DNA of 64,000 nucleotides from Caballeronia sp. GAFFF1 (GTDB taxonomy: Bacteria; Pseudomonadota; Gammaproteobacteria; Burkholderiales; Burkholderiaceae), in contig NZ_JALQEM010000005.1 in assembly GCF_023630705.1 (NCBI RefSeq), forward strand, positions 124,001 through 188,000, read 5' to 3'. The notes under the pieces were generated by a model. That model did no database searches. It had not been told where the DNA came from and saw nothing but the letters and a program-made list of their open reading frames with translations. Positions 31,283-39,358 of this stretch are shown in pieces. Both the position numbers and the translations under genes were made by a program. How positions within the stretch are numbered: position 1 is the stretch's first letter; every line of letters starts with the position of its first letter.

Positions 31283-32314
31283 TCAGACCGGATGCGCGAG
31301 GTCCGCTGCGCTCGTGAACGAATCCGCGTAGAACTCGTCCTCCGGCAAGCGGTGGTGCTGCGTGAAGTCGCGCTGCGCCGATTCCACCATCACGGGCGCG
31401 CCGCACGCATAGACCTGATACGCGCTCAAGTCTGGCAGATCTTCGATGACAGCGCGATGAACGAAGCCCGTGCGGCCGGTCCAGCCGTCGTGCGGTTCGG
31501 GTTCGGACAGCACCGGCACGAACTTGAAGTTCGGCACTTCCTTCGCCCATTGCTCGGCGAGGTCCATCATGTACAGATCTTTCTTGCGGCGGCCGCCCCA
31601 GTAAAGTGTCATCGGCCGGTTCAGGTTCTTGAAGACCGCATGTTCGATGATCGCCTTGATCGGCGCGAAGCCCGTGCCCGATGCGAGCAGCACGATGGGC
31701 TTGTCCGATTCGTCGCGCAGGAAGAACGTCCCGAGCGGGCCTTCGAAGCGCAGGATGTCGCGCTCTTTCATCGCGCCGAACACGTGGTCCGTGAACGTCC
31801 CGCCCGGCATGTGACGAATATGCAATTCGAGCGGGCCTTCGTGGTGCGGCGGGCTCGCCATCGAATAACTGCGGCGCTTGCCGTCCTTCAGAATGAATTC
31901 GATGTACTGCCCCGCGAGATATTGCAGGCGCTCGTTGGCGGGCAGTTGCAGCTTCATTTCGATGACGTCGTCAGCCTTGCGCTGAAGCGCGTTCACGCGG
32001 CACGGCAGCTTCTTGACCTGCACGTCGCCGACGCCCGCGACTTCGCGCACGTCGATCGTGAGATCGCTCTGCGCCGTTGCGCAGCAGAAGAGCGCCATGC
32101 CGCGCGTTTTTTCGTCGTTAGAGAGCGCCGACGACGAATGCGGCGCCTGCTCGACTTCGCCTTCGACGACCGCGCCCTTGCAGGAACCGCACGCGCCGTT
32201 CTTGCAGCCGTAAGGCAAGCCGATGCCCTGGCGCAGCGCCGCGGTCAGCACCGGCTCGTCGGGTTCCACCTGAAACTGCCGGCCGCTTTGCCGGAGCGTT
32301 ACGTTGAATGCCAT
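31283..32314 (-). CDS. Ferredoxin/flavin-type NAD(P)H reductase, CDP-6-deoxy-delta-3,4-glucoseen reductase-like
   Basis: A 343-residue electron-transfer protein. The N-terminal plant-type [2Fe-2S] domain (about 1-95) has the ligand pattern in YGCKNGACGSCKG with a fourth Cys in ALFCCAT. A ferredoxin-reductase domain follows with the FAD motif RRSYSMAS and the NAD-binding region VLLASGTGFAPIKAI. The family is named after AscD/RfbI-type deoxysugar enzymes, but no deoxysugar genes lie nearby, so the physiological partner is unknown. The ATG at 32312-32314 gives the normal N-terminus MAFNVTLRQSG. Confidence 0.9.
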   Translation of the reverse strand: MAFNVTLRQSGRQFQVEPDEPVLTAALRQGIGLPYGCKNGACGSCKGAVVEGEVEQAPHSSSALSNDEKTRGMALFCCATAQSDLTIDVREVAGVGDVQVKKLPCRVNALQRKADDVIEMKLQLPANERLQYLAGQYIEFILKDGKRRSYSMASPPHHEGPLELHIRHMPGGTFTDHVFGAMKERDILRFEGPLGTFFLRDESDKPIVLLASGTGFAPIKAIIEHAVFKNLNRPMTLYWGGRRKKDLYMMDLAEQWAKEVPNFKFVPVLSEPEPHDGWTGRTGFVHRAVIEDLPDLSAYQVYACGAPVMVESAQRDFTQHHRLPEDEFYADSFTSAADLAHPV

Positions 32315-32395
32315 AGATCGATTTCTTGCGATGTGTGAATGTGTCTTACGATGACGCAGGAACGCGCCAGGCAAGCGGCGGATACAATGCTCGGC

Positions 32396-33424
32396 ATGAT
32401 CGCCACTCGAACCTTGCGCCGCCCGCGCGTGCTGATCGTCGGATGCGGCGATGTCGGGCTGCGCGTGTTGCCGCTCCTGCGTTCACGCGCCGCGTCGCCT
32501 CGCGTGATCGCGCTCACGCATCATCCGGAACGCGCCGCCGAACTTCGCGCAGCGGGCGCCGTGCCGATCGCCGGCGACCTCGATGCAAAGCGCAGCCTTC
32601 GCAGGCTCGCAGGCATCGCGCCGCATGTGTTGCATCTCGCGCCGCCTCAGCGCGAAGGCGACACCGACCGCCGCACGCGTGCGTTGCTCGCGGCATTGCG
32701 TGCGCCGCGCCGTTCAGTCGCGCGTGGCGCTCAGGCCGCCGTTGCCCGGCATCGAGCGTGGCGCGCATCGACTTTCATTGTACCCGACGCCCCTTTTAGA
32801 GCCACATCCGGAGCCGTGTCGCGCGGCGCGCCTCTGCGCTTTGTCTATGCGAGCACGACGGGCGTGTACGGCGACTGTGGCGGCGCGTTGATCGACGAGA
32901 CGCGGCCCGCGCGGCCGGACAACGAGCGCGCACGGCGGCGGGTGTCAGCGGAGCAGCAGTTGCGCCGCGTGGGCGCGGGAAGCGGCTGGCGCGTTTCCAT
33001 CGTGCGGATTCCCGGCATTTACGCGGAGAATCGCCTGCCGCTTGCGCGCATCGAACGGGCGATGCCCGCGCTCATCGAACGCGACGACGTTTATACGAAT
33101 CACATTCACGCGGACGATCTTGCCGCGATTCTCGTGCGCGCGCTCGGGCGCGGGCGGCCGCAGCGCGTCGTGAACGCATCGGACGACACGGATTTGCGCA
33201 TGGCCGACTATTTCGATCGCGTCGCCGACGCGTACGGTTTGCCGCGCGTGCCACGCATCACGCGCGAGGAGGCGCAAGCGCTTCTGGAACCGGTTACGCT
33301 TTCGTTCATGCGCGAGTCGCGCCGTCTGTGCAACGCACGGATGAAGCGCGAGCTAGGCTACGCGCTGCGCCATCCGACCGTGGAGGACTTCTTGCGCTCA
33401 CGCGCCGGCACGACGCGGCGCTAG
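32396..33424 (+). CDS. NAD-dependent epimerase/dehydratase family protein (SDR, YeeZ-like)
   Basis: A 342-residue extended SDR-type protein with the NAD-binding motif RVLIVGCGDVGLRV and the active-site region RFVYASTTGVYGDC. The catalytic Tyr-x3-Lys is not in canonical form, as in other YeeZ-like members, so it may bind a dinucleotide without classical chemistry. Start candidates are ATGs at 32339, 32351, 32387 and 32396. The last is chosen because a TACAAT element (32383-32388) sits just upstream and homologues start close to the glycine motif. Its stop overlaps that of the next, convergent gene. Confidence 0.75.
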   Translation: MIATRTLRRPRVLIVGCGDVGLRVLPLLRSRAASPRVIALTHHPERAAELRAAGAVPIAGDLDAKRSLRRLAGIAPHVLHLAPPQREGDTDRRTRALLAALRAPRRSVARGAQAAVARHRAWRASTFIVPDAPFRATSGAVSRGAPLRFVYASTTGVYGDCGGALIDETRPARPDNERARRRVSAEQQLRRVGAGSGWRVSIVRIPGIYAENRLPLARIERAMPALIERDDVYTNHIHADDLAAILVRALGRGRPQRVVNASDDTDLRMADYFDRVADAYGLPRVPRITREEAQALLEPVTLSFMRESRRLCNARMKRELGYALRHPTVEDFLRSRAGTTRR

Positions 33425-33597
33425 ATCAGCGCGGGAATCGTTTCGAGCAGGACGAAGCACATCAGCGCGCCGATCAATGCGCCGATGAGGTTCGGCGAAT
33501 ACCGGTGACGCACGTGCATGACGACACCCAATACCCCGATCACGACCGCGCTCAACGCCACGAACGCGATCAGCGCGACGCTCATGTGGGAAGCCAT
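33421..33597 (-). CDS. Small two-helix membrane protein of unknown function
   Basis: A 58-residue protein, MASHMSVALIAFVALSAVVI at the N-terminus. Two hydrophobic segments (about 8-28 and 36-56) are separated by a short HVRHRYSP loop, suggesting a hairpin membrane protein. A strong GGAGGG ribosome-binding site lies five bases before the ATG at 33595-33597, which decides the start in a longer open frame. I do not recognise a named family. It converges on the SDR gene. Confidence 0.7.
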   Translation of the reverse strand: MASHMSVALIAFVALSAVVIGVLGVVMHVRHRYSPNLIGALIGALMCFVLLETIPALI

Positions 33598-33746
33598 GAT
33601 GCCCTCCTGCTTTCTTCTAGTGATTTTGATTCCGTAAGACGAGTATATGAGCGCCGGGCGCAGAAGGCATGCTGCGGCGCAGCGGCGACGCATCGGGGCT
33701 TGTACCGATTGGCGTGAACATTGATCGCTGCGGGGCGGGGCGCGGC

Positions 33747-34129
33747 AGCCCTGGGCGCGGTGCAGCGAGATCGTCGCTATCGCGCCAGCGCCATTGCCTT
33801 GCGCGAGCGACGCCGGCAGCGCATAAACGCCCACGCGCTCCCGATGCAGGTTCTATTGCTGTGGGCGGCGGGCATTGCCTTAGCCCTGCGCGCGGTGCAG
33901 CGAGGTCGTCGTCACCCGAGCCAGCGCCATTCGCCTTCCCCGAGAGACGCCGGCAGCGCAAAGCAGCCCACGCGCTCCCGGACGCAGCTTTTGTTGCAGC
34001 CGGGCGGAGCGCGGCGCGTCAGCCTTGGGCGCGCAATGCAGCGAGATCGTCGTCACCAAGCCATTGCCATTCGCCTTCCGCGAGCGACGCCGGCAGCGCA
34101 AAGCCGCCCACGCGCTCCCGATGCAGCTT
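33747..34129. repeat. Three tandem copies of the 3' end of rsuA
   Basis: Copies of about 108 bp start at 33747, 33882 and 34021, with periods of 135 and 139 bp. The copy at 34021-34129 is the real rsuA 3' end (last ~36 codons). The other two are similar but degenerate, lie downstream of the rsuA stop and share CGACGCCGGCAGCGCA and CCCACGCGCTCCCG. The spacers are also related (GGGCGG-rich), so the duplicated unit includes some 3' flanking DNA. Confidence 0.9.
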
Positions 34130-34729
34130 CTCCACGCGATTTCCCGCTGCCGCGACCATCCGCTTGACTTGATGGTATTTGCCTTCGAGCACGGTGAGTT
34201 CGAGCAGCCGTTCGTCGCGGCGGTGCGCGGCGAGGGCGGCGCTGGGCTTCGTTTCGCCGTGCAGCAGCACGCCGTCGCGCAGGCTCGCGAGTTGAGCGTC
34301 GTCGAGCGGGTGGCGCAGCGTCGCGAGATACACCTTCGGCACCTTGCGCTTGGGCGAGGTGAAGGCGTGGACGAACGCGCCGTCGTCGGAGAAGAGGAGG
34401 AGGCCCGTCGTATCCTGATCGAGCCGGCCGACCGGCTGCACGCCGCGCTCGATCAGCTGCGGCGGCAACAGGTGAAACACGCTCAGGTGATGTTGCGGAT
34501 CGCGCGAGCATTCGTAGCCCGCGGGCTTGTTCATGGCGATATACGCCTTCTCGCGATACGTCCAGACGGTGCCGTCGACTTCGAAGTCCGGCGATTCAGC
34601 GACCGCGACACCGGCGCTCGGATCGCTGCAAACGTCGCCGCCGATGCGCACGCGGCCCTCCGCGATGATGCCGCGACATTGACGGCGCGAGCCGAAGCCT
34701 TGCGAGAAGAGGAGTGATTCGAGGTCCAT
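34019..34729 (-). CDS. rsuA: 16S rRNA pseudouridine(516) synthase
   Basis: A 236-residue RsuA-type enzyme. An N-terminal S4-like RNA-binding domain starts MDLESLLFSQGFGSRRQC. The catalytic Asp is in GRLDQDTTGLLLF, and the C-terminal EGKYHQVKRMVAAAGNRVEKL is characteristic of RsuA/RluB/E/F. It modifies 16S rRNA in the helix-18 region, by family knowledge. The last ~36 codons are the source of the downstream tandem copies. Confidence 0.93.
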   Translation of the reverse strand: MDLESLLFSQGFGSRRQCRGIIAEGRVRIGGDVCSDPSAGVAVAESPDFEVDGTVWTYREKAYIAMNKPAGYECSRDPQHHLSVFHLLPPQLIERGVQPVGRLDQDTTGLLLFSDDGAFVHAFTSPKRKVPKVYLATLRHPLDDAQLASLRDGVLLHGETKPSAALAAHRRDERLLELTVLEGKYHQVKRMVAAAGNRVEKLHRERVGGFALPASLAEGEWQWLGDDDLAALRAQG

Positions 34730-34951
34730 CGGACGAGTGAGGACGGAGGGCGCATTTTAGCAAGCGGGCAGTCGTGAACGCGCGAGGTCCGTCCGGGCAT
34801 GCGCTGTCGGCGAAGGCGCGCGGCTGCGCGTTGCCCGCGTCCAACAGGCGCGCGGACGGCCGATCGCCGCATGGCACGCGCGTTGGAAGCTGTCGGCTAA
34901 GCCGCGCGGCGGCCGGTTACCCGTGTCGAACAGTCGCGAATCGCGGCTCCC

Positions 34952-37327
34952 TCAATGGGCGTCGCCGCGGCCCTTCGCCACCGTCGGCACGCCCAAGCCG
35001 AAGATCGTAAAGGTCGAGGGCGAGCGGTCCTGCTGGCTCGTGGCGCCATGCCTGCCTGCGGCGCTCCAGCGTCCGTCGAACGTCATGGCTGCCGGCACAG
35101 GCGCAGGCAGCGCGCTCGCCTGACGGAAATACGCGGTGTTGGCTTCGGCCTGGGCCGCGGTCGCCTGGCGCAGCAGCGTCTGCGCTTGCGGGTTGCGCGG
35201 ATCGAGCGCCACCGCGCGGCGGGCGTTGCGCACGGCGCAGGCGGGTTCCTGCTTCACCGTGCATGAGCGGGCGTTGGCCATGGCGCTGTCGCGTGCGCGC
35301 TCCTCGCGCGTAACATCGGCGGCCAGTTGTTGAATCTCCGGGCTCAACGCCTGATTCGCGTACAGGCCGCGCATGTGGCGGCGCGCAGCGGAGAGGTCGT
35401 GAGCGGCCAGAGCCTGCTTCACCGCGACGACGCTGCGCGCAACCGCGGGCGATGCTTTTTGCGCCGCGTTGTCCTGCGGGCGAGCGGTTGTGCTTGCGTT
35501 GGCGGCAGTTGGCGTTGCTGTCTGCGGCTGCGGCTGCGGCTGCGGCTGCGGCGCGAGACTCGGACGGTTCGCCGGCAGCGATGCCATCGGGGAGGCCTGC
35601 GCCGGGCGCGCGGCCGGCTCTAGCGATTGCGGCGCGAGGCCAGACGCTGGACGGCTCGCCGACAGCGATGCCATCGACGAGGCCTGTGCCGGATGCGTCG
35701 TCGTCGCTTGCGGCTGCGGAGCGAGGTTGGGCGCCGGGCGGTTCGCCGGCAAGGCAGCCATCGACGGGGCTTGTGCCGGATGCGTCGCCGTCGCTTGGGC
35801 CTGCGGGTCGGCGTGGGGCGCTGGCGGAGTCATCGACAAGGAAGCCACCGGCGCATGGGAACCGCCCGGCGTCGCATCGGCCTTAGCCTGCGCGCGCTCG
35901 CCCGCAGCCGGACCGATAGGAGCGTTGGCTGCGAGAGCGGACGCAGGCGACACGGATCTGGCCGAGGCCGTCGGCGCGGCGCGAGTGAGCGGCACGGCTG
36001 ACGGTGCGGTGACGCCAGCACCGGTCGCAGCCGTGGCATCGGCTACCGCCGTTGGCGTCGACGAGCGCGGCGCAGTAGCGTTCTTCGTCGCGGCCTTGTC
36101 CGTCGACGGCGTGAGCGTAGGCCCGACCGCCGCGACCGCGTTGGCAGGCGCAGACGTGCGGGCGTGCGCAGCAGTCGCCGACGCTGCTGGCGGGACCGCC
36201 GCGCCCGCTAACCCGACCGCGCTTGCAGGCGCGGAGGCGCGCGCTTGCGTCGAAGTCGCCGACGTTGGGGTTGCCGTGGCGTTGTCCGTCGATCGCGCGA
36301 TGGTGGGCGGGACCGTCGCGGCCGCGCGTGCTGACGCGGAGGCGCGCCCTTGCGCCGAAGCTGCCGACGTTGACGTCGCGGCGGCGTTGTCCGTCGATAG
36401 TGCGACTGTGGGCGGGACCGTCGCGGCCGCGCTTGCAGACGCGGAGGCGCGCGCTTGCGCCGAAGTCGCCGAAGTCGCCGACGCTGACGTCGCCGCGGCG
36501 CTGTCCGTCGATCGCGCGACTGTGGACGGGACCGTCGCGGAAGCGCGTGCCTGCGCCGAAGTCGACGGTCCCGACGTCACGGCCGTTTTATCCGTCGATG
36601 GCGCGACCGCAGATTGAGCCGTCTCGCTTGCAGACGCGAACGTGCGCGCATGGGAAGCTGCCGCGGACGACACATCCGCCGACCGTCGCTGCGAAACGAC
36701 GGGTCCGGCCGCAGTGTCGCCCTTCAACGACGCCTGGCCTTGCTCGAGAGAATCCGCCGCCGATTCGCTCCGCGATGCGTTCGCCGTCGCGGCCCCCGCG
36801 TGCGCCTGCGTGTCGTCGCGCGCGTCGTCGCTCGATGCATCGCTCCCTCGACGCTCCAGCGCCGGACGCGTCGCGTCCGCATGACTGTGCGCGTCCGAAG
36901 CGCGTTCGCCGACCGATCCTGCCGCGCTGGCGGACTTCGTCGGCGCGACGCCTGCGTCCTGCTGCGCATAGAAATATGCGCCCGCCGCCGCGCCCGCGAC
37001 GACGCCGCTCACCAGCACCGCCAGCATCTTGCGCGCCGGCCGTCGCGCCGGGGCGGCGGGCTCGTCGCCCGGCTCGACGAGGCTCGGATAAGACGTCACC
37101 ATCTTTCGACGCGCGAGCCGCGTGAGCCAGCCGGTGTTGCGCAGATCGACGAAGTCGTATCGCTCCTCGATGGGCGCCACGGCCGCCGCGTCGGCGACGC
37201 TCGTAAAGACGGCACCGTGGCGATCGGCGCCGCAGTACGGGCAGGTCGCCTCGCCGGTAGGCGAAATGGCGTGGCAGCGGCCGCAGATGACGGCGTCCAG
37301 CGTCAGCGAAGATTCGGATTGCGTCAT
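34952..37327 (-). CDS. Zinc-ribbon, transmembrane, repeat-rich protein with TPR-like C-terminus (unknown function)
   Basis: A 791-residue protein I do not recognise. The N-terminus holds a zinc ribbon with Cys at 15, 18, 29 and 32 (CGRC, CPYC). A single membrane helix (about 101-121) follows a basic stretch. Residues ~125-620 are Ala/Ser/Thr/Pro-rich and low-complexity, including ~35-residue repeats (ATVPPT, ARSTDN) and ~29-residue repeats (HPAQA, MASLPANRP), ending in a Pro-Gln run. The last ~170 residues are helical and TPR-like (VAVKQALAAHDLSAARRHM; ALDPRNPQAQTLL). This suggests a cytoplasmic ribbon and an exported domain; orientation is inferred. Confidence 0.7.
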   Translation of the reverse strand: MTQSESSLTLDAVICGRCHAISPTGEATCPYCGADRHGAVFTSVADAAAVAPIEERYDFVDLRNTGWLTRLARRKMVTSYPSLVEPGDEPAAPARRPARKMLAVLVSGVVAGAAAGAYFYAQQDAGVAPTKSASAAGSVGERASDAHSHADATRPALERRGSDASSDDARDDTQAHAGAATANASRSESAADSLEQGQASLKGDTAAGPVVSQRRSADVSSAAASHARTFASASETAQSAVAPSTDKTAVTSGPSTSAQARASATVPSTVARSTDSAAATSASATSATSAQARASASASAAATVPPTVALSTDNAAATSTSAASAQGRASASARAAATVPPTIARSTDNATATPTSATSTQARASAPASAVGLAGAAVPPAASATAAHARTSAPANAVAAVGPTLTPSTDKAATKNATAPRSSTPTAVADATAATGAGVTAPSAVPLTRAAPTASARSVSPASALAANAPIGPAAGERAQAKADATPGGSHAPVASLSMTPPAPHADPQAQATATHPAQAPSMAALPANRPAPNLAPQPQATTTHPAQASSMASLSASRPASGLAPQSLEPAARPAQASPMASLPANRPSLAPQPQPQPQPQTATPTAANASTTARPQDNAAQKASPAVARSVVAVKQALAAHDLSAARRHMRGLYANQALSPEIQQLAADVTREERARDSAMANARSCTVKQEPACAVRNARRAVALDPRNPQAQTLLRQATAAQAEANTAYFRQASALPAPVPAAMTFDGRWSAAGRHGATSQQDRSPSTFTIFGLGVPTVAKGRGDAH
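35521..35800. repeat. Intragenic repeats: CTGCGG run and ~87-bp units
   Basis: A CTGCGG hexamer array at about 35521-35555 encodes Pro-Gln repeats. Up to 35800 three ~87-bp units encode a His/Arg-Pro-Ala-Gln-Ala start followed by Met-Ala-Ser-Leu and an Asn/Ser-Arg-Pro segment. All lie within the 791-residue protein gene. Confidence 0.75.
36240..36570. repeat. Intragenic ~105-bp tandem repeats
   Basis: Three diverged units, each containing CGGGACCGTCGCG and GTCCGTCGAT, encode ~35-residue repeats rich in Ala, Ser and Thr within the same gene. Confidence 0.75.
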
Positions 37328-37942
37328 GGCGCGCTCGTTCGAGTTATGGCTCGCGCAACGCGCGAAGCGAGATCACGGCAGCGGTCTATCCATGGCAACA
37401 AAAAGCCGATTGCCCACAGGCGCGTGTCCTCGTGACACGCCCCGCGCCGGGATGCCGCGTACGCCGATGCAGAGCCCATTCTTGCGACGCGGGCCGCAAC
37501 GCGTCTAAGCGATTGCGCACATTCGCGTCATCATCGCGTCAGGGAAAACGCGGGGTGCGTGCGATCGGCATCTCAGGACGAACGCACGTTCTGTCGTTCG
37601 TTCGGGAGCGGGCGGAACGATGAGTACGCCTGTGCTTTGTCGGATGGCTTCGCGCGCAAAGCGTCCGCTAATAGGGGCGATAGGCGCGGCAACGCCGTTG
37701 ATGGGTGCCGGACCGGCGAGCCGGAGCATGGAGTGCGTTCAGGTCCGTCAGGACCGCGAAGCAATGCGCAACGCAACGCGATTGGTGACGCGAAGTACGT
37801 GAGGGTCGACGGTCTCAGCCGTGCGCCGAGTGTCCGCCATGCCACGACGGTTACAAGCGGCAAAAGCGGACGCGCCGTCCTCGCGTCGTCACACGAGCGA
37901 ACGGCAAGCAACACGAGAAACTCACACCGCGCCGCCCAAACG
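37328..37942. other. Intergenic region between the repeat-rich protein and tRNA-Leu
   Basis: About 615 bp without a supportable gene. The frames present have no family-like composition, and the longest plus-strand one continues through the tRNA antisense. It should contain the promoter of the minus-strand 791-residue gene, but I cannot point to it. Confidence 0.5.
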
Positions 37943-37969
37943 CAAAAAAGCCGCTCGATGAGCGGCTTC
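37943..37969 (-). terminator. Intrinsic terminator after tRNA-Leu
   Basis: Minus strand: AGCCGCTC / GAGCGGCT stem with a short loop, then TTTTTTG. Confidence 0.82.
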
Positions 37970-37981
37970 TTCGAAAATTCG

Positions 37982-38066
37982 TGGTGCCCAGGGCCGGAAT
38001 CGAACCGGCACGCCTTGCGGCGGGGGATTTTGAGTCCCCTGCGTCTACCAATTTCACCACCTGGGC
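37982..38066 (-). tRNA. leuX: tRNA-Leu (anticodon CAA)
   Basis: An 85-nt class II tRNA. The 7-bp acceptor stem GCCCAGG / CCTGGGC is intact and the CCA end is encoded. The anticodon loop CTCAAAA sits on a GGGGA/TCCCC stem and reads UUG codons. A long variable arm (GCCGCAAGGC) and the T-loop GGTTCGATTCC are present. It has its own promoter and terminator. The symbol is by analogy with the enteric CAA-leucine tRNA. Confidence 0.95.
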
Positions 38067-38080
38067 ACGCTGAGTCGGCG

Positions 38081-38109
38081 ATTATGACCCAAAACCTCGC
38101 GCTCGGCAA
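38081..38109 (-). promoter_or_regulatory. Promoter of tRNA-Leu
   Basis: Minus strand: TTGCCG (38104-38109), 17 nt, CATAAT (38081-38086). The predicted start is about nine bases before the mature tRNA 5' end. It occupies the gap after the upstream transporter gene. Confidence 0.65.
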
Positions 38110-38127
38110 GCAGCGCCGGTTGTCGAA

Positions 38128-39297
38128 TTACTGACTCAGATACGTGAACGCCCCGTTGCGGACGATGCCCATGACGCTCGCGCGCTGATCGAGGCCGACG
38201 TGGTCGCTGGCGCTCGTATTGACGACGCCGTTCGGCACCACCAGTTCATGCGCGTGCTCCAGTTCCGAGCGCAGCGCCACGCGGAATTCCTTCGTTCCCG
38301 GCTTGCCAGCCTTCAGCGCGCGCGTCGCCGCGTCCTGCAAGCGCGGATAAACGCCCGCCGCGTCGCCGGCGAACTGCGTCACCGTGCCCTTGCCGTACTT
38401 GGTCTCGTAAGCATCGACGAACGCGAGCGCCGCCTTCTTCGACGGATGATCGGCCGGCAGCGTGCGCGCGACGACCACCGGCTGCGTCGGAAAGAGCGTG
38501 CCTTCCACGTCCTTGCCGCCCAGCTTGATGAATTCCGGCGTCGCGATGCCGTGCGTCTGGTAGATCGCGCCCTTGTAGCCGCGCTCGACGAGCGTGCGCT
38601 GCGGCAGCACCGTCGGCGTGCCCGCGCCCGCGATCAGCACGGCGTCGGGTTTGACGGCCATCAGCTTCAGAATCTGACCGGTGACGCTCGCGTCCGTGCG
38701 GTTGAAGCGTTCGGTGCCGACAATCCTGATATGGCGAAGATCCGCGAACTTCGTAAACTCGGACAGCCAGCTATCGCCGTAGCTGTCCGCGAAACCGATG
38801 AAGCCGACCGTCTTCACGCCGTGATTGGCCATATAGCGCGTCATCACGTCGGCCATCGCGCGGTCGGTCTGCGCCATCTTGAACGCCCAGACCTTCTTGC
38901 CTTCCTGCGGTTCGACCACCGACGCCGAGCCGATCAGCGTAATCATCGGCGTCTGGTATTCGGCGACCGGATCGAGCGCCGCGAGTGCGGCCGGCGTGAT
39001 GTTGGGGCCGACGATCACGTCGACCTTGTCCTCGGTGATCAGCTTGCGGATATTGCGCACGGCCGCGCCGGGGTCCGAGCCGTCGTCGAGAATGATGTAC
39101 TGCGCGTCCTGTCCCGCGATGGTCTTCGGCCACATCAGCATCGCATTCTTGCTCGTAATGCCGATGGCGGCGGCAGGCCCCGTGCTCGACAAGTCCACGC
39201 CCACCTTGATCTGCGCGTGAGCGGCGGCGGGCAACACGGACAGCACAGCCAGCGCGGCGCCGGCGGCGAGCCGGCGCAAGAATTTCGACAACGTCAT
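38128..39297 (-). CDS. ABC transporter substrate-binding protein (branched-chain amino acid/amide type)
   Basis: A 389-residue periplasmic binding protein. A clear Sec signal peptide (FLRRLAAGAALAVLSVLPAA, cleavage after AHA) precedes IKVGVDLSSTGPAAAIG. VDVIVGPNITPAALA and the FAGDAAGVYPRLQDAA segment fit the type I LivK-like family, possibly the urea/amide/aromatic subgroup. No permease or ATPase gene is adjacent, so it is an orphan component. It lies 61 bp after a CysB-type regulator on the same strand. The ATG at 39295-39297 has GGAGAG upstream. Confidence 0.9.
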   Translation of the reverse strand: MTLSKFLRRLAAGAALAVLSVLPAAAHAQIKVGVDLSSTGPAAAIGITSKNAMLMWPKTIAGQDAQYIILDDGSDPGAAVRNIRKLITEDKVDVIVGPNITPAALAALDPVAEYQTPMITLIGSASVVEPQEGKKVWAFKMAQTDRAMADVMTRYMANHGVKTVGFIGFADSYGDSWLSEFTKFADLRHIRIVGTERFNRTDASVTGQILKLMAVKPDAVLIAGAGTPTVLPQRTLVERGYKGAIYQTHGIATPEFIKLGGKDVEGTLFPTQPVVVARTLPADHPSKKAALAFVDAYETKYGKGTVTQFAGDAAGVYPRLQDAATRALKAGKPGTKEFRVALRSELEHAHELVVPNGVVNTSASDHVGLDQRASVMGIVRNGAFTYLSQ

Positions 39298-39358
39298 CGG
39301 AAAGCTCTCCAGGGAAGTTCGTGTTTTTGTGATCGGCATTGCGCCGTCGCCTTCAGAG

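Noticed and set aside
33747..34129. The rsuA tandem copies as a CRISPR array
   Set aside because: Units are 135-139 bp, degenerate and derived from coding sequence, with no short identical repeats or unique spacers.
35469..36617. A 382-codon plus-strand frame opposite the repeat-rich protein
   Set aside because: It exists because of the same DNA repeats. The minus-strand frame has a zinc ribbon, a membrane helix and a helical C-terminus, so it is the better gene.
37982..38066. tRNA-Leu as an integration site of a genomic island
   Set aside because: No integrase and no repeated tRNA 3' end were found in the window.
37559..38134. A 191-codon plus-strand frame before and across tRNA-Leu
   Set aside because: Its C-terminal part is the translated antisense of the tRNA, a well-known source of false proteins.
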